Part shown: piece by piece, positions 7,264 to 15,753 of the stretch | How the letters are laid out: every line of letters begins with the position of its first letter | Position numbering within the stretch: the first letter of the stretch is position 1 | Notes under the pieces: model-generated | What the model saw: only the letters and a program-made list of their open reading frames with translations | The model's database searches: none | What the model was told of the DNA's origin: nothing | Assembly: GCA_945903545.1 (NCBI GenBank) | Contig: CAMDOO010000035.1 | Location: 1 to 33,809, forward strand | Length of the DNA: 33,809 nucleotides | Direction of reading: 5' to 3' | Source: Opitutus sp. GAS368 | GTDB taxonomy: Bacteria; Verrucomicrobiota; Verrucomicrobiia; Opitutales; Opitutaceae | Made by a program: the position numbers and the translations under genes

Positions 7264-8103
7264 GTGTCCTCCCGCAAACGCTTCGACCAAGCCCGGCCCT
7301 TTGCCACCCTGGGAATCGCCCTCGCCGTCTGGCTCGTCGTTCCGGCCGGGCTCCGGGGATTCCTGCGGGCCAGCTTCTTCGAGTTCCAAGCCCCGCTGGA
7401 GTACACCGCATCGCACATCCGCGACCTCCAGTCGTACTGGGGCCTGCGGCTGCACTCCGAGGATGAGCTGATTGAGGCCGGCCGCGACCAGGGACGCCTC
7501 ATCGCCAGCTACGAGGCCCTCGCGCAGTCCAACACCCAGCTGCGCGCCGAACTCGCCCGCTGGGAAACGGAACTCCGCATCCCGGCCCGGCCCGGCTTCC
7601 GCCCCGAGCCGGCCCGCGTGGCCAGCCGTGCCCAATCGGGCTGGTGGCAGCAGATCGTCATCCGCAAGGGCCGCAATTACGGTGTGCTCGTCAACTCCCC
7701 CGTGATCTTTTCCGGCGGCCTCGTCGGCGTGGTCCGCGAGGTGCGCGCCTACGAGTCCGTCGTCGACCTGATCAGCAGCCCCTCCTTCCGCCTCGCCGGC
7801 GCCGTCGAGGGCGACCACCGCCCGATCACCTACGTCGGCGGGATCAATTCCGCTTTCGCCAACCCCCGCGGCCAGATCGAGTTCGTGCCGCTCGACATCT
7901 ATGTGAGCGACACTGCCCCGAAGCAGCTCGTTACCTCCGGCCTCGGCGGCACCTACCCCCCTGGTCTCACCATCGGTCGTATCGTCCGGATCGAGGCCAC
8001 CAATGACGGCGTGTACTCCTCCGGCGAGGTCCAGCTCGATCCCCGGCTCAATGCCCTGAGCGAGGTCACCGTGCTCGTCCCGCTCGACCCGACAACCCCC
8101 TGA
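7264..8103 (+). CDS. mreC: Rod shape-determining protein MreC
   Basis: MreC is a bitopic inner-membrane protein that links the MreB cytoskeleton to the peptidoglycan synthesis machinery. The product has a short cytoplasmic start, one hydrophobic helix (PFATLGIALAVWLVVPAG), a predicted coiled region (IASYEALAQSNTQLRAEL) and a beta-rich periplasmic domain with WWQQIVIRKGRNYGVLVNSP and GLGGTYPPGLTIGRIV, both typical of the family. The start is uncertain: GTG at 7264 gives 279 residues and places the basic SSRKRF before the helix, while GTG at 7216 would add 16 unconvincing residues. Neither has a good Shine-Dalgarno sequence. mreD and mrdA follow. No mreB is adjacent. Confidence 0.88.
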   Translation: MSSRKRFDQARPFATLGIALAVWLVVPAGLRGFLRASFFEFQAPLEYTASHIRDLQSYWGLRLHSEDELIEAGRDQGRLIASYEALAQSNTQLRAELARWETELRIPARPGFRPEPARVASRAQSGWWQQIVIRKGRNYGVLVNSPVIFSGGLVGVVREVRAYESVVDLISSPSFRLAGAVEGDHRPITYVGGINSAFANPRGQIEFVPLDIYVSDTAPKQLVTSGLGGTYPPGLTIGRIVRIEATNDGVYSSGEVQLDPRLNALSEVTVLVPLDPTTP

Positions 8104-8110
8104 ATTTTCT

Positions 8111-8259
8111 GCCCGCGAATGAACGCGAATAAGCACGAATTCCCAGAGCGGGCTCCTGACCTGAGTTTCACCCAAACCCTCACTGCCTTGCCGGAATCGG
8201 ATTTGGCCGGAATGGAATGGGCTGCCGTTATTCGCGTCCCTTCGCGTTCATTCGCGGGC
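8111..8259. repeat. Palindromic element, CGCGAATGAACGCGAA family
   Basis: GCCCGCGAATGAACGCGAA (8111-8129) and its exact reverse complement (8241-8259) form 19-bp perfect arms. The left arm continues as TAAGCACGAAT, another degenerate unit. It lies between mreC and mreD and must be transcribed with the operon. Confidence 0.8.
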
Positions 8260-8282
8260 AAAACCCGCCGTTTGTCCTGACC

Positions 8283-8792
8283 ATGCCGGCCATCCTCATC
8301 CTCTTCGCCAGCGCCCTGCTGCTGGGCTTGGTCACGGGCCAGGTAAACCATGCCCTCGCACCGTACCAGCTGCACGTTTTCGCCGGCGGACTGGCCGTGA
8401 CCTTCGCCGGCCTGCAGTTCCCGCACGGCCGCGGGCTGGCCGCCGCACTCCTCATGGGACTGCTCGCCGACGCCACGACGCCCGTGCCCTTCGGCACCCA
8501 CGCCGTGCTCTACGCCGCCGCCTTCCTGCTGGTGCAGCGGGTGAGCGACCGGGTGCCGACGGACCTCGCGTGGCCCCGGGTCGGCGTCGCGCTCCTCGCC
8601 AATTTCGGGATCTTCCTCAGCCTCTCGCTGCTCCGCTCCCGCTCCTTTGCTGCGCCCGGGCAGGCCTGGGGCCGCCTTTTCTGGGACCTGCTCTGCTCCC
8701 AGGCCCTGATCGCGCTCATCGGGCCCTGGTTCCTGGAACTCCAGGCGCGCTCGCTGCAGCTCGTCCGCTTCGAGACCCAGCGCCCGCGCTGA
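8283..8792 (+). CDS. mreD: Rod shape-determining protein MreD
   Basis: A 169-residue, almost entirely hydrophobic protein placed between mreC and mrdA, as expected for MreD, the small polytopic partner of MreC in the elongasome. The sequence is poorly conserved in this family, and the call rests on size, about five membrane segments, the internal GLLADATTPVPFGTHAVLYA segment (the usual DA..P.P.G motif region) and gene order. ATG at 8283 is chosen because upstream codons fall inside the palindromic repeat. It has no clear Shine-Dalgarno sequence. It ends 13 bases before mrdA. Confidence 0.82.
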   Translation: MPAILILFASALLLGLVTGQVNHALAPYQLHVFAGGLAVTFAGLQFPHGRGLAAALLMGLLADATTPVPFGTHAVLYAAAFLLVQRVSDRVPTDLAWPRVGVALLANFGIFLSLSLLRSRSFAAPGQAWGRLFWDLLCSQALIALIGPWFLELQARSLQLVRFETQRPR

Positions 8793-8805
8793 CCGCATCC
8801 CGACC

Positions 8806-10758
8806 ATGGCCAAGTCCGGATCCAACCGCCCCGAGCAGCCCGCGACGCTGATCGAGACCCAGAAAGGCTACGATGCGCGGATCATCGTCTTCTATTTCAT
8901 CTTCGTCGTCCTGATCGCCATCCTCGTCGGCGGCCTCGTGAACCAGCAGATCGTCCTCGCCGAGAAACACGCCTCGAGCGGCGACCGCCAAAGCCAGCGA
9001 CGCATCGTGATCCCGGGCCAACGCGGCGAGATCTACGACCGCAACGGCGTGGTGCTGGTCACCAACCAGTCGCGCTTCTCCGCCGTGCTCTACGTCGACG
9101 AGCTCCGCAAGGAACTGGCCCAGGAGATGACCGCCATCTCCAAGAATTACGGTGCGGACCGGCCGAACTACGACCAGCGCCTCCGCATCGCCCGCCTCGC
9201 GGTGGTCCAGCGCTACCTCGACCAGCTCAACGGGCTGCTCGGACGCACCCAGCCCGTCACCCTCGACCCCAAGGCCCTCGCCACCCACTTCAGCCGCGAC
9301 CTCCTCATCCCCTTCACGCTCGTCGACGAGCTCACCCTCGACGAGTACGCCCGCCTCATCGAGCGGCTGCCCGTGGGCTCGCCCCTCCAGGTCTACGCCA
9401 CCACGCGGCGCTACTATCCCCACGGCGCCAGCGCCGCCCATGTGCTGGGTCGCGTCAAGATCGATTCCGAGGTGGAGATCGAGGACTTCCACGACGGCCT
9501 GCGCACCTTCAATTTCCCCGGGATCGTGGGCGACGAGGGACTCGAGAAGCAGTTCAACACCGAGCTCGACGGCCGGGCCGGTGGCCGGATCATCCTGGTC
9601 GATCCCCACGGCTACACCCTCAAGCAGGCGCTCGCCGAGCGGAAGCCGGTCCAGGGCAAGAGCCTCACCACCTCGCTCGACATCGAGCTGCAGCAGATCG
9701 CCGAGGAGGCGATCGGCGATCGCAAGGGAACCGCCGTGGCGCTCGATGTGAACACCGGCGAGGTCCTCGTCCTCGTGAGCAAGCCCGACTATGACCTGAA
9801 CGAGGTCTCCCCCCGCATCTCGAACACCAAGTACAACGAGATCGAGGAGCAGGGCGGCTGGTACAACCGGGCGCTCAAGGGGCTCTACCCCCCCGGCTCG
9901 ACCTTCAAGATCCTCAACGCCATCGCCGGGCTGCGCAGCGGCGTGCTCACACCCGACAAGGTCCTCGTGGACTGTGACGGCGTGGTCCGGATCGGCGGCC
10001 GCGCGTTCTTCTGCGACAACGGCGACGGCCACCACCACGAGATCACGCTGGCCGACGCGATCACCCTCAGCTGCGACATCTATTTCTACGAGGCGGGCCG
10101 GCTGATCACCCCGGAGAAGATTGCCGCCGAGGGCCGGCGCTTCGGCATGTTCCAGAAGACCGGGATCGAGCTGCCCGACGAGACCAGCGGCATGTTCATC
10201 CCCGAGCCCGCCTGGAAAAAGCGGGTGCGCAGCGAATCCTGGTACGCCGGCGACACCGCCAACATGTCGATCGGCCAGGGCGACAACCTCGTCTCGCCGC
10301 TCGAGATGGCGACCTTCATGGCGTCGGTCGCCCGCAACGAGGTCAGCACCAAGCCCACCCTGCTGCACAATCCCAATGCCCCGCGCCAGCACACCGAATC
10401 GATCGGGCTAACGACGGAACAGCGGGCGACCCTGCTCAAGGGCATGGAAGGCGTCGCGACCGTCGGCACCGCCAAGGTGCTGGCGAATCCAAGGGCACCG
10501 TACCACGTCCCGGGCCTGCGGATCGCCGGCAAGACCGGCACGGCCCAGAAACGCGTCGTGATCAACGGCGAGCTCGGCACGATCAATTTCGCCTGGTTCG
10601 TGGGCTTTGCGCCCGCGGAGAACCCGCAGATCGCCTTTGCCGTGATGATCGAGGGCGAGGACTTCGGCGAACTCTCCGGCGGCCTGAACTCCGGTCCCGT
10701 CGCCGGCCAGATTCTGAAGAAGTACTTCGAGAAGAAGAACCCGACCGCAGCCAAGTGA
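8806..10758 (+). CDS. mrdA: Penicillin-binding protein 2, peptidoglycan DD-transpeptidase
   Basis: This is the class B PBP of the elongation complex, which cross-links new side-wall peptidoglycan in the periplasm. The 650-residue product has a short cytoplasmic tail, one N-terminal membrane helix (IVFYFIFVVLIAILVGGL), the pedestal-domain motif GQRGEIYDRNGVVLVTNQ, and a transpeptidase domain with the active-site serine in PPGSTFKI (Ser365, Lys368), the second motif Ser422-Cys-Asp in LSCDIYFYE, and Lys576-Thr-Gly in AGKTGTAQK. All three catalytic motifs are intact. The third gene of mreC-mreD-mrdA, it is followed by palindromic repeats and a convergent gene. The usual partner rodA is not in the window. 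Confidence 0.95.
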   Translation: MAKSGSNRPEQPATLIETQKGYDARIIVFYFIFVVLIAILVGGLVNQQIVLAEKHASSGDRQSQRRIVIPGQRGEIYDRNGVVLVTNQSRFSAVLYVDELRKELAQEMTAISKNYGADRPNYDQRLRIARLAVVQRYLDQLNGLLGRTQPVTLDPKALATHFSRDLLIPFTLVDELTLDEYARLIERLPVGSPLQVYATTRRYYPHGASAAHVLGRVKIDSEVEIEDFHDGLRTFNFPGIVGDEGLEKQFNTELDGRAGGRIILVDPHGYTLKQALAERKPVQGKSLTTSLDIELQQIAEEAIGDRKGTAVALDVNTGEVLVLVSKPDYDLNEVSPRISNTKYNEIEEQGGWYNRALKGLYPPGSTFKILNAIAGLRSGVLTPDKVLVDCDGVVRIGGRAFFCDNGDGHHHEITLADAITLSCDIYFYEAGRLITPEKIAAEGRRFGMFQKTGIELPDETSGMFIPEPAWKKRVRSESWYAGDTANMSIGQGDNLVSPLEMATFMASVARNEVSTKPTLLHNPNAPRQHTESIGLTTEQRATLLKGMEGVATVGTAKVLANPRAPYHVPGLRIAGKTGTAQKRVVINGELGTINFAWFVGFAPAENPQIAFAVMIEGEDFGELSGGLNSGPVAGQILKKYFEKKNPTAAK

Positions 10759-10794
10759 TTTCAGATTTCAGATCTGAAATTTGAAATCTGAAAT
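10758..10794. repeat. AT-rich perfect palindrome after mrdA
   Basis: ATTTCAGATTTCA (10758-10770) and TGAAATCTGAAAT (10782-10794) are perfect 13-bp arms, with a second 14-bp palindrome TTTCAGATCTGAAA (10766-10779) overlapping. The arms are made of ~8-nt GATTTCA units. It begins on the last base of the mrdA stop codon. Confidence 0.75.
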
Positions 10795-10824
10795 TCAGCA
10801 GGGAGGGCGCGCCAGTTCGATTCC

Positions 10825-10900
10825 GAGGTAGGGGCGCGTGTCCCACGCGCCCTGGCTCGCCCTCAATCGAGGACGCGTGAGGACACGCGGTCCCTACCTC
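10825..10900. repeat. GAGGTAGGG palindrome between convergent genes
   Basis: GAGGTAGGGGCGCGTGTCCC starts the left arm, and a right arm ending GGTCCCTACCTC mirrors it. It sits between the convergent mrdA and transglutaminase genes, where it could also terminate transcription from both sides, although no T-tract is present. It shares GTAGGG ends with elements at 22047, 26947 and 33167. Confidence 0.7.
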
Positions 10901-10902
10901 AT

Positions 10903-13161
10903 TCAGCGCCCCACCCGCCCCCGCCGGCGGGCGTCCTTCCACGCCAACCTGGCCCGCTGGAAGACCGCGCGTGGCTCGGGCCAGCTCGCCCGCGGACCGT
11001 AGCGCAGGCGCTCCAGTTCGTGGACTGAAAGCGAGGTCTCGCCGTCCGGGTTGTCCCGCAGGCGCGCCAGCCAGCGGCCGGCCTCCATCCGCACTGGATC
11101 CGGACGGCCGCGGGTTTCAAGCCCGCCGCGCCGCCAGCGCCAGCGTCCCGCCAGCACCCGCCCGCCCCAGGCGAGCCCAGCCAGTGCGACGAGCGCGGCC
11201 ACCGTGCGCAGCACGCGTGGCACATCCCACGGCGAGGTCAGCCAGTCCTTCAAAGCCTTGGCCGTGCGGTCGAAGGTCGCCTGCAGGCGCTGCCCGCTGG
11301 CGCGGGTCGCGTCGCGCACCGAGCGCACCGCATCCACCTGCGTGCGCTGGTCGAAGTTCACGATCCGCCGGTACCAGAGGATGCGGAAGCTATCGAGCCG
11401 CGCCGACCAGCTGCTGTCGGTCCGCCGCGCCAGCGCCGCCCCGCCCTGCGCCTCGTCTCCCGTCGCCACGGCCTGCGAGCCCGGCGTCGGATCCACCCGG
11501 ATCCATGAGGCCGTCGCCGCGTCCCAGATCTCGCACCACGCGTGGGCGTCGTTGTTGCGCACGGTGAGGTTGCCGGTGAACGCATTCCAGGAGCCGCCGC
11601 GGAAGCCGCTGATGAGCCGCGCCGGATAACCCGCCGCGCGGGCCAGCAGCACAAACGAACCGGCGAACAACTCGCAGTGTCCCGGCGTGCTCCCGCCGAT
11701 CCAGCGCACGAGGCCGTCGCCCCCGCCCGCCGGCAGCTCCGACTGCAGCGAATAGGTGTGGCGCTCCGCCAGCCAGGCCGCCGCCTTGCCCGCGAAGTCG
11801 GAGGCGCTCAGGCGCCCGGGGCCCGCCCCGGCGCCGGCAAAGGTCGTCACCGCCGCCGCCAGCGCGCGCCGGTCGGCGTCGCCGACTGTCAATCCCATCT
11901 GCACCCGGTCCGGCTCCAGCGGGCGCCCGTCCGCCGCGCGCGGGGCCGCCGCGTGGACCTGGGCAAAGGCCGGGTCGTTCAGCACGCCGGACGTCACCAC
12001 CCGGTCCATCAGGTAGGCCGTCATCGTCGCCGGCTCGTTGCGCAGCGCCACGAGGCGCAGCAGCGGGCTCGTGGACACCGTCTGCAGGTCGCGGAACTGC
12101 AGGATCTCGAACGAGCCCGGCACCGGCAGGAAACGGCTGATGCCCGGCTCGAAGTAGAACGTCCACAGCACCCGCTCCCCGCGGCGCGGCGGCTGCGTGC
12201 CGTAGACCTTGAAGCGGGCCTGCTCGCCCTCGAAGGCGTCGCGCCGCAGCCGGGCCGAGAGCTTGAAGCCGCCGTCGCGGTACTCGTCGAGCACCACCAT
12301 GCGCAGGTAGACGGTGCCCGGCACCTCCGCAGGATTCGAGATGTCCACGCTCAGCGCCAGGGCGTTGTCGCCGATGATGTCGGTGACGTCGCCGAAGCGG
12401 ACATTCTCCGTGAAACCCGAGCGCGCCTTGCGGGAGATGAACCGCTCCAGGAAAAGGCTGTTCTCGAGCTGGAAACGCGGGATCGCGACGAAGAGCAGCG
12501 CCGACACCCCGACCACGCCGGCAAAGAGCAACGCCCAGAGTCCGGCCAGCCGCCAGTCCACCGTCCGGAGCACGCGGCGGAAAAAGCCCGGCCAGTCGGA
12601 GTGATGCGTCCAGGCCGGCCGCGGCACCGTGATGCCCCAGGTGAAGAGCGGCGTCTTCACCGGTGGATCCTGCGCCTCGGCCGCGTCGACCAGCGTGATC
12701 ACGAGCAACAGCGCGAGTGCGCAGGCCGTGAAGGCCAGGATCTGGAGGGCAAAGGCGAACGACACAGTGAGCACACCCGTCACCACTACGAGGAAGAGCC
12801 CCAGCACGATCAACTGCAGGTCGTCGCGCCGCTGCCGGTAACTGATGCCGCGGTAGAGGATCAGCATCAGGTCCAGCCGGATCATCGCCGGCAGCGTCTG
12901 CCCGCCGAGCCAGAGGTCCGCGCCGAACACCACCACGATCACCGGGAACGCCATCGCGTGCACCCAGCCCGGGATCAGGTCGGGCAGGCCCGGCCGCCAG
13001 AGTACCGCGCCCACCGCCAGCGTCGTGGCGAGCAGCAGCGTGAGCGCGTCCACGTCGACGTAGAACACGGTCCAGACCGACGACAGCGCGAGCACGCCGC
13101 CGAGCAGCCACTTGAGCTGGTGCAGCTCGTCGAGGTTAAGTTGCGGCCGTCCTCTTTCCAT
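10903..13161 (-). CDS. TgpA-like membrane transglutaminase (DUF3488 plus transglutaminase core)
   Basis: A 752-residue membrane protein of the TgpA type. The N-terminal third is a bundle of hydrophobic helices (DUF3488-like region). A long extracytoplasmic part follows, with a transglutaminase-like domain whose catalytic triad is intact: Cys496 in TPGHCELFAGSF, His540 in NNDAHAWCEIW and Asp557 in RVDPTPGS. A last membrane helix near WGGRVLAG precedes a basic cytoplasmic tail. The start is ATG at 13161, overlapping the end of the DUF58 gene by 26 bp. The open frame continues upstream only as a shadow of that gene. MoxR, DUF58 and this family are often found together, but the substrate is unknown. 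Confidence 0.9.
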   Translation of the reverse strand: MERGRPQLNLDELHQLKWLLGGVLALSSVWTVFYVDVDALTLLLATTLAVGAVLWRPGLPDLIPGWVHAMAFPVIVVVFGADLWLGGQTLPAMIRLDLMLILYRGISYRQRRDDLQLIVLGLFLVVVTGVLTVSFAFALQILAFTACALALLLVITLVDAAEAQDPPVKTPLFTWGITVPRPAWTHHSDWPGFFRRVLRTVDWRLAGLWALLFAGVVGVSALLFVAIPRFQLENSLFLERFISRKARSGFTENVRFGDVTDIIGDNALALSVDISNPAEVPGTVYLRMVVLDEYRDGGFKLSARLRRDAFEGEQARFKVYGTQPPRRGERVLWTFYFEPGISRFLPVPGSFEILQFRDLQTVSTSPLLRLVALRNEPATMTAYLMDRVVTSGVLNDPAFAQVHAAAPRAADGRPLEPDRVQMGLTVGDADRRALAAAVTTFAGAGAGPGRLSASDFAGKAAAWLAERHTYSLQSELPAGGGDGLVRWIGGSTPGHCELFAGSFVLLARAAGYPARLISGFRGGSWNAFTGNLTVRNNDAHAWCEIWDAATASWIRVDPTPGSQAVATGDEAQGGAALARRTDSSWSARLDSFRILWYRRIVNFDQRTQVDAVRSVRDATRASGQRLQATFDRTAKALKDWLTSPWDVPRVLRTVAALVALAGLAWGGRVLAGRWRWRRGGLETRGRPDPVRMEAGRWLARLRDNPDGETSLSVHELERLRYGPRASWPEPRAVFQRARLAWKDARRRGRVGR

Positions 13162-14431
13162 CGGCGTAGGCGGCCACCCCGGTGGGTCCATCGGGGGCGA
13201 ACGTGAGCAGGTTGCGACGCGTGGGGGCAGGCTGGTGCGGATCGGGGCTGGGGGCGGCCAGCGGCACGGGCTCGGCGACGGCCAGCCGGTCGAGGAACGC
13301 CTCGAGGTCCGGTACGCGCGCCACCGCGCGGGGCGGCTCGTCGTTGAGGGCGACCGAGCCGAGCTTGCCGGCGCGGAACAGGTCCTCGGCGAGCGTGGCC
13401 GCCAGCCCGAGCAGCAGCTCGAACTGCTCGGGTTTCGTCCAGACCTCCGCCGCGGTCTGCACCCAGAGCGAGAAGCGGTCATGGCTCTCCGCCGAGAACT
13501 GCCGCACCACGAGTTCCCCGCTGCGGGCGCTGGCCTTCCAATGCACCAGCCGGTGCGAGTCGCCGGTCCGGTAGGGCCGCAGCGCAAAGAGGTCGTCGCC
13601 CTGCCCGGCGCGCGAGACATGCACGCCGGCCGGGCGCGGCCGCGACGACGCCTCACCCCAGGCGCGGTACTCGACCGGCGCCGGCCAGACCACCAGCTCG
13701 TGGCGCATGCCGCTGCTGAGGTGCTTGCGGAGGAAGCCGAACGGGAAAAGCGAACCGACTCCCTCCAGCGCAAAGCGGTGCCGGCCGCGCTTGGGCGGGG
13801 AAAACGTCCATTCCAGCCGGGCCTCTCCTCCCGGCGGGAGTTTGCTGCGAAGAAAAAGCCGGCCGGCGACGCGGCCCTTCCCGACCGCATCCAGGATCGC
13901 CCGCACCGACCGTTTGTCGCCTGGGCCCCGACCCATGAGTGCCCCCAGGGGCGAGCGCGGCTCCTTCGCGGCGGACTTGTCGACGGCGGGTGCCGCCGGC
14001 ACCGGCACCGCCGCGAGCTCGAACCAGAGCCCATAGCTCGGCAGCCATTTCTTGGTGTTCGCGAGTTCGACCGTGGCCACCGCGGGCCGGCCGACCCGGA
14101 AAGGCGGCGCAAGCAGCACCCGCCAGCGCACGCCGCGGAAATTCAGGTGTGAAAGCACGCCGCTCAGGATCAGGCACGCCAGCAGGAGCGAGAGCGTGAT
14201 GAACAGGATGTTGTTGGCCGTGTTGTAGGCCGCCGAGCCAACCGCGAACGCGAGCGCGATCAGGATCGCCCCGGACATCGTCGGCAGGATCCGCGGCCCG
14301 CCCTGCGGATACACCAGCGTCCAGAGCACGTCGCTCCAACGGAATTTCCGCCAAGTGCGCCGCCGTGGCACCCCCGGCCCGGACCAGTCCCCGCCCCCCC
14401 TGGAAGCCTCAACGATCATGCTGTGCGCCAT
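13136..14431 (-). CDS. DUF58-domain protein
   Basis: A 431-residue protein with two adjacent membrane helices near the N-terminus (ILIALAFAVGSAAYNTANNI and ILFITLSLLLACLILSGVL) and a C-terminal DUF58 domain. The domain is recognised by FALRPYRTGDSHRLVHWKAS followed by ARSGELVVRQF, the family signature. DUF58 proteins are structurally related to VWA domains and are usual partners of MoxR ATPases. Their biochemical role is not settled. The start is uncertain: ATG at 14431 is chosen, with ATG at 14419 and TTG at 14482 as alternatives. The TTG would place the start within a palindrome. It is the middle gene of the moxR-DUF58-transglutaminase operon. Confidence 0.88.
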   Translation of the reverse strand: MAHSMIVEASRGGGDWSGPGVPRRRTWRKFRWSDVLWTLVYPQGGPRILPTMSGAILIALAFAVGSAAYNTANNILFITLSLLLACLILSGVLSHLNFRGVRWRVLLAPPFRVGRPAVATVELANTKKWLPSYGLWFELAAVPVPAAPAVDKSAAKEPRSPLGALMGRGPGDKRSVRAILDAVGKGRVAGRLFLRSKLPPGGEARLEWTFSPPKRGRHRFALEGVGSLFPFGFLRKHLSSGMRHELVVWPAPVEYRAWGEASSRPRPAGVHVSRAGQGDDLFALRPYRTGDSHRLVHWKASARSGELVVRQFSAESHDRFSLWVQTAAEVWTKPEQFELLLGLAATLAEDLFRAGKLGSVALNDEPPRAVARVPDLEAFLDRLAVAEPVPLAAPSPDPHQPAPTRRNLLTFAPDGPTGVAAYADGKRTAAT

Positions 14432-14476
14432 TGCCGACCCCAGGACCGGCTCTCCACCGCGACTGGCACCGAGATA

Positions 14477-14495
14477 TGTCAACTAACAGTTGACA
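14477..14495. promoter_or_regulatory. Perfect operator-like palindrome between moxR and the DUF58 gene
   Basis: TGTCAACT and AGTTGACA are perfect 8-bp arms around AAC, in a short AT-rich gap. The size and symmetry fit a dimeric helix-turn-helix regulator site. It contains TTGACA on both strands, but no convincing -10 box follows at the right spacing. The regulator is unknown. Confidence 0.45.
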
Positions 14496-14547
14496 TGTAT
14501 CCGCCATTATTGACGTGAGAATTTTCCTGAAATTCATCGCGCCCATT

Positions 14548-15519
14548 TCAGACCGGGGCGGGAATCGCCGCGAGGATCCGCTTCAGGATCATGGCCACGG
14601 TGCGGCGTTCCTCCATGGCGTCGCTCGTCTGGCGGGCGAGGCCCAGGCGGTGGGCCAGCACCGGGCGCACCAGCTCCGCCACATCCTCCGGGATCACGAA
14701 GTCGCGCGCCGAGGCGAGGGCCCGCGCCTGCGCCGCGACCTTCAGCGCCAGGCCGCCGCGCACGCTCGCGCCGGCCCGGAACTCCGACTCGGTCCGGGTC
14801 GCGGTCACGATCCGCAAAATGTAATCCAGCACCGAGTCCTCGATGAAGACCTGCTGCGCCAGCGCCTGCAGCTTGAGAATGTCGCCCCGCGTGACCACCG
14901 GGTTGAGCACGATGCCGTCGTAGGCTAACTTCGCCGCCCGCAGGATCTCGAGCTCGTCGACCGGCTGCGGGTAACCCATCTGCAGGCGCATCAGGAAGCG
15001 GTCCATCTGGCTTTCCGGCAGCGGGAACGTCCCCTCGTAGTCCACCGGATTCTGCGTGGCGAACACCATGAAGGGCGCGCCCACCGCGTGAGCCTCGCCG
15101 TCGACCGTGACGCGCGAGCGGTCCATCACCTCGAGCAGCGCCGACTGCGTCTTCGGCGTGGCGCGATTGATCTCGTCCGCCAGCACGACGTTGGCGAAGA
15201 CGGGGCCTTTTTTGAACACGAACTCCTTGATCGTCTCGTCGTAGATCGCGACCCCGGTCACGTCGCTCGGCAGCAGGTCGCTCGTGAACTGGATGCGCGA
15301 GAAGGCGCAGTCCATCGAGCGGGCCAGGGCGTAGGCCAGCGTGGTCTTGCCAACGCCCGGGAGGTCCTCGATCAGCAGGTGCCCGCCCCCGAGGAGGCAG
15401 ATGATGACCTGCTCGATCACGTCGTCCTTGCCCTTGATCGACACGCGCATGTTCGCGCGCAGCCGGTCCAACGCCTGTTTCGCCTCGGTAATCTGCGCCG
15501 CCTGCACAAAGTCGCTCAT
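14548..15519 (-). CDS. MoxR-family AAA+ ATPase
   Basis: A 323-residue AAA+ ATPase of the MoxR group, chaperone-like enzymes that use ATP to activate or assemble partner proteins. Walker A is [13 protein letters not shown] in [11 protein letters not shown], and Walker B is [20 protein letters not shown]. The sensor region has [20 protein letters not shown], the hallmark of MoxR, followed by a C-terminal lid region with [10 protein letters not shown]. The start at ATG 15519 gives the usual MSDF-type N-terminus; the frame is open upstream but encodes a basic non-family stretch. A small hairpin sits directly before the start. It leads an operon with the DUF58 and transglutaminase genes. Confidence 0.92.
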   Translation of the reverse strand: MSDFVQAAQITEAKQALDRLRANMRVSIKGKDDVIEQVIICLLGGGHLLIEDLPGVGKTTLAYALARSMDCAFSRIQFTSDLLPSDVTGVAIYDETIKEFVFKKGPVFANVVLADEINRATPKTQSALLEVMDRSRVTVDGEAHAVGAPFMVFATQNPVDYEGTFPLPESQMDRFLMRLQMGYPQPVDELEILRAAKLAYDGIVLNPVVTRGDILKLQALAQQVFIEDSVLDYILRIVTATRTESEFRAGASVRGGLALKVAAQARALASARDFVIPEDVAELVRPVLAHRLGLARQTSDAMEERRTVAMILKRILAAIPAPV

Positions 15520-15522
15520 GGG

Positions 15523-15545
15523 GCCGGAGGCTATGCGCCTCCGGC
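15523..15545 (-). promoter_or_regulatory. Hairpin overlapping the moxR translation start region
   Basis: GCCGGAGG and CCTCCGGC are perfect 8-bp arms around a 7-nt loop, ending three bases before the moxR ATG on the - strand. In mRNA it would enclose the position of the ribosome binding site, so it may limit translation. It could also be a small repeat. Confidence 0.4.
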
Positions 15546-15634
15546 CGAGGCGCAAGCGCGGGCGGCGGTGCGGGTTGGGTAGGAATCCTACTCGTTCTCT
15601 CACTCATTCTCATTCTCGGATATCCGGATGGGTG

Positions 15635-15735
15635 CACGCCAAGACGCCACGACGCGAAGGTCGATCCCAGGATTGGTTTGGGTTTCCGAACCAACCATCT
15701 CTTCTCCGACCTTGGCGTCTTCGCGTCTTGGCGTG
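15635..15735. repeat. Palindromic element, CACGCCAAGACGCGAAG family, copy 1
   Basis: Two 29-nt arms (15635-15663 and 15707-15735) are reverse complements with three mismatches. The arms read as degenerate units of CACGCCAAGACGC type. The spacer shares GGTCGATCC and TTTCCGAACC with the second copy at 26797-26915, so the whole element, not only the arms, is related. Confidence 0.85.
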
Positions 15736-15753
15736 CCAAACTTCCGGCCAGCC

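Noticed and set aside
13162-14112. N-terminal extension of the transglutaminase gene by 317 codons
   Set aside because: The frame is open, but the peptide is Arg/Ser/Pro-rich with no similarity to the family and overlaps the clear DUF58 gene. ATG at 13161 gives a normal start.
10903-15519. moxR-DUF58-transglutaminase operon as a new system
   Set aside because: This combination is widely found in bacteria, even though its role is not known. All genes are intact and ordinary in layout.
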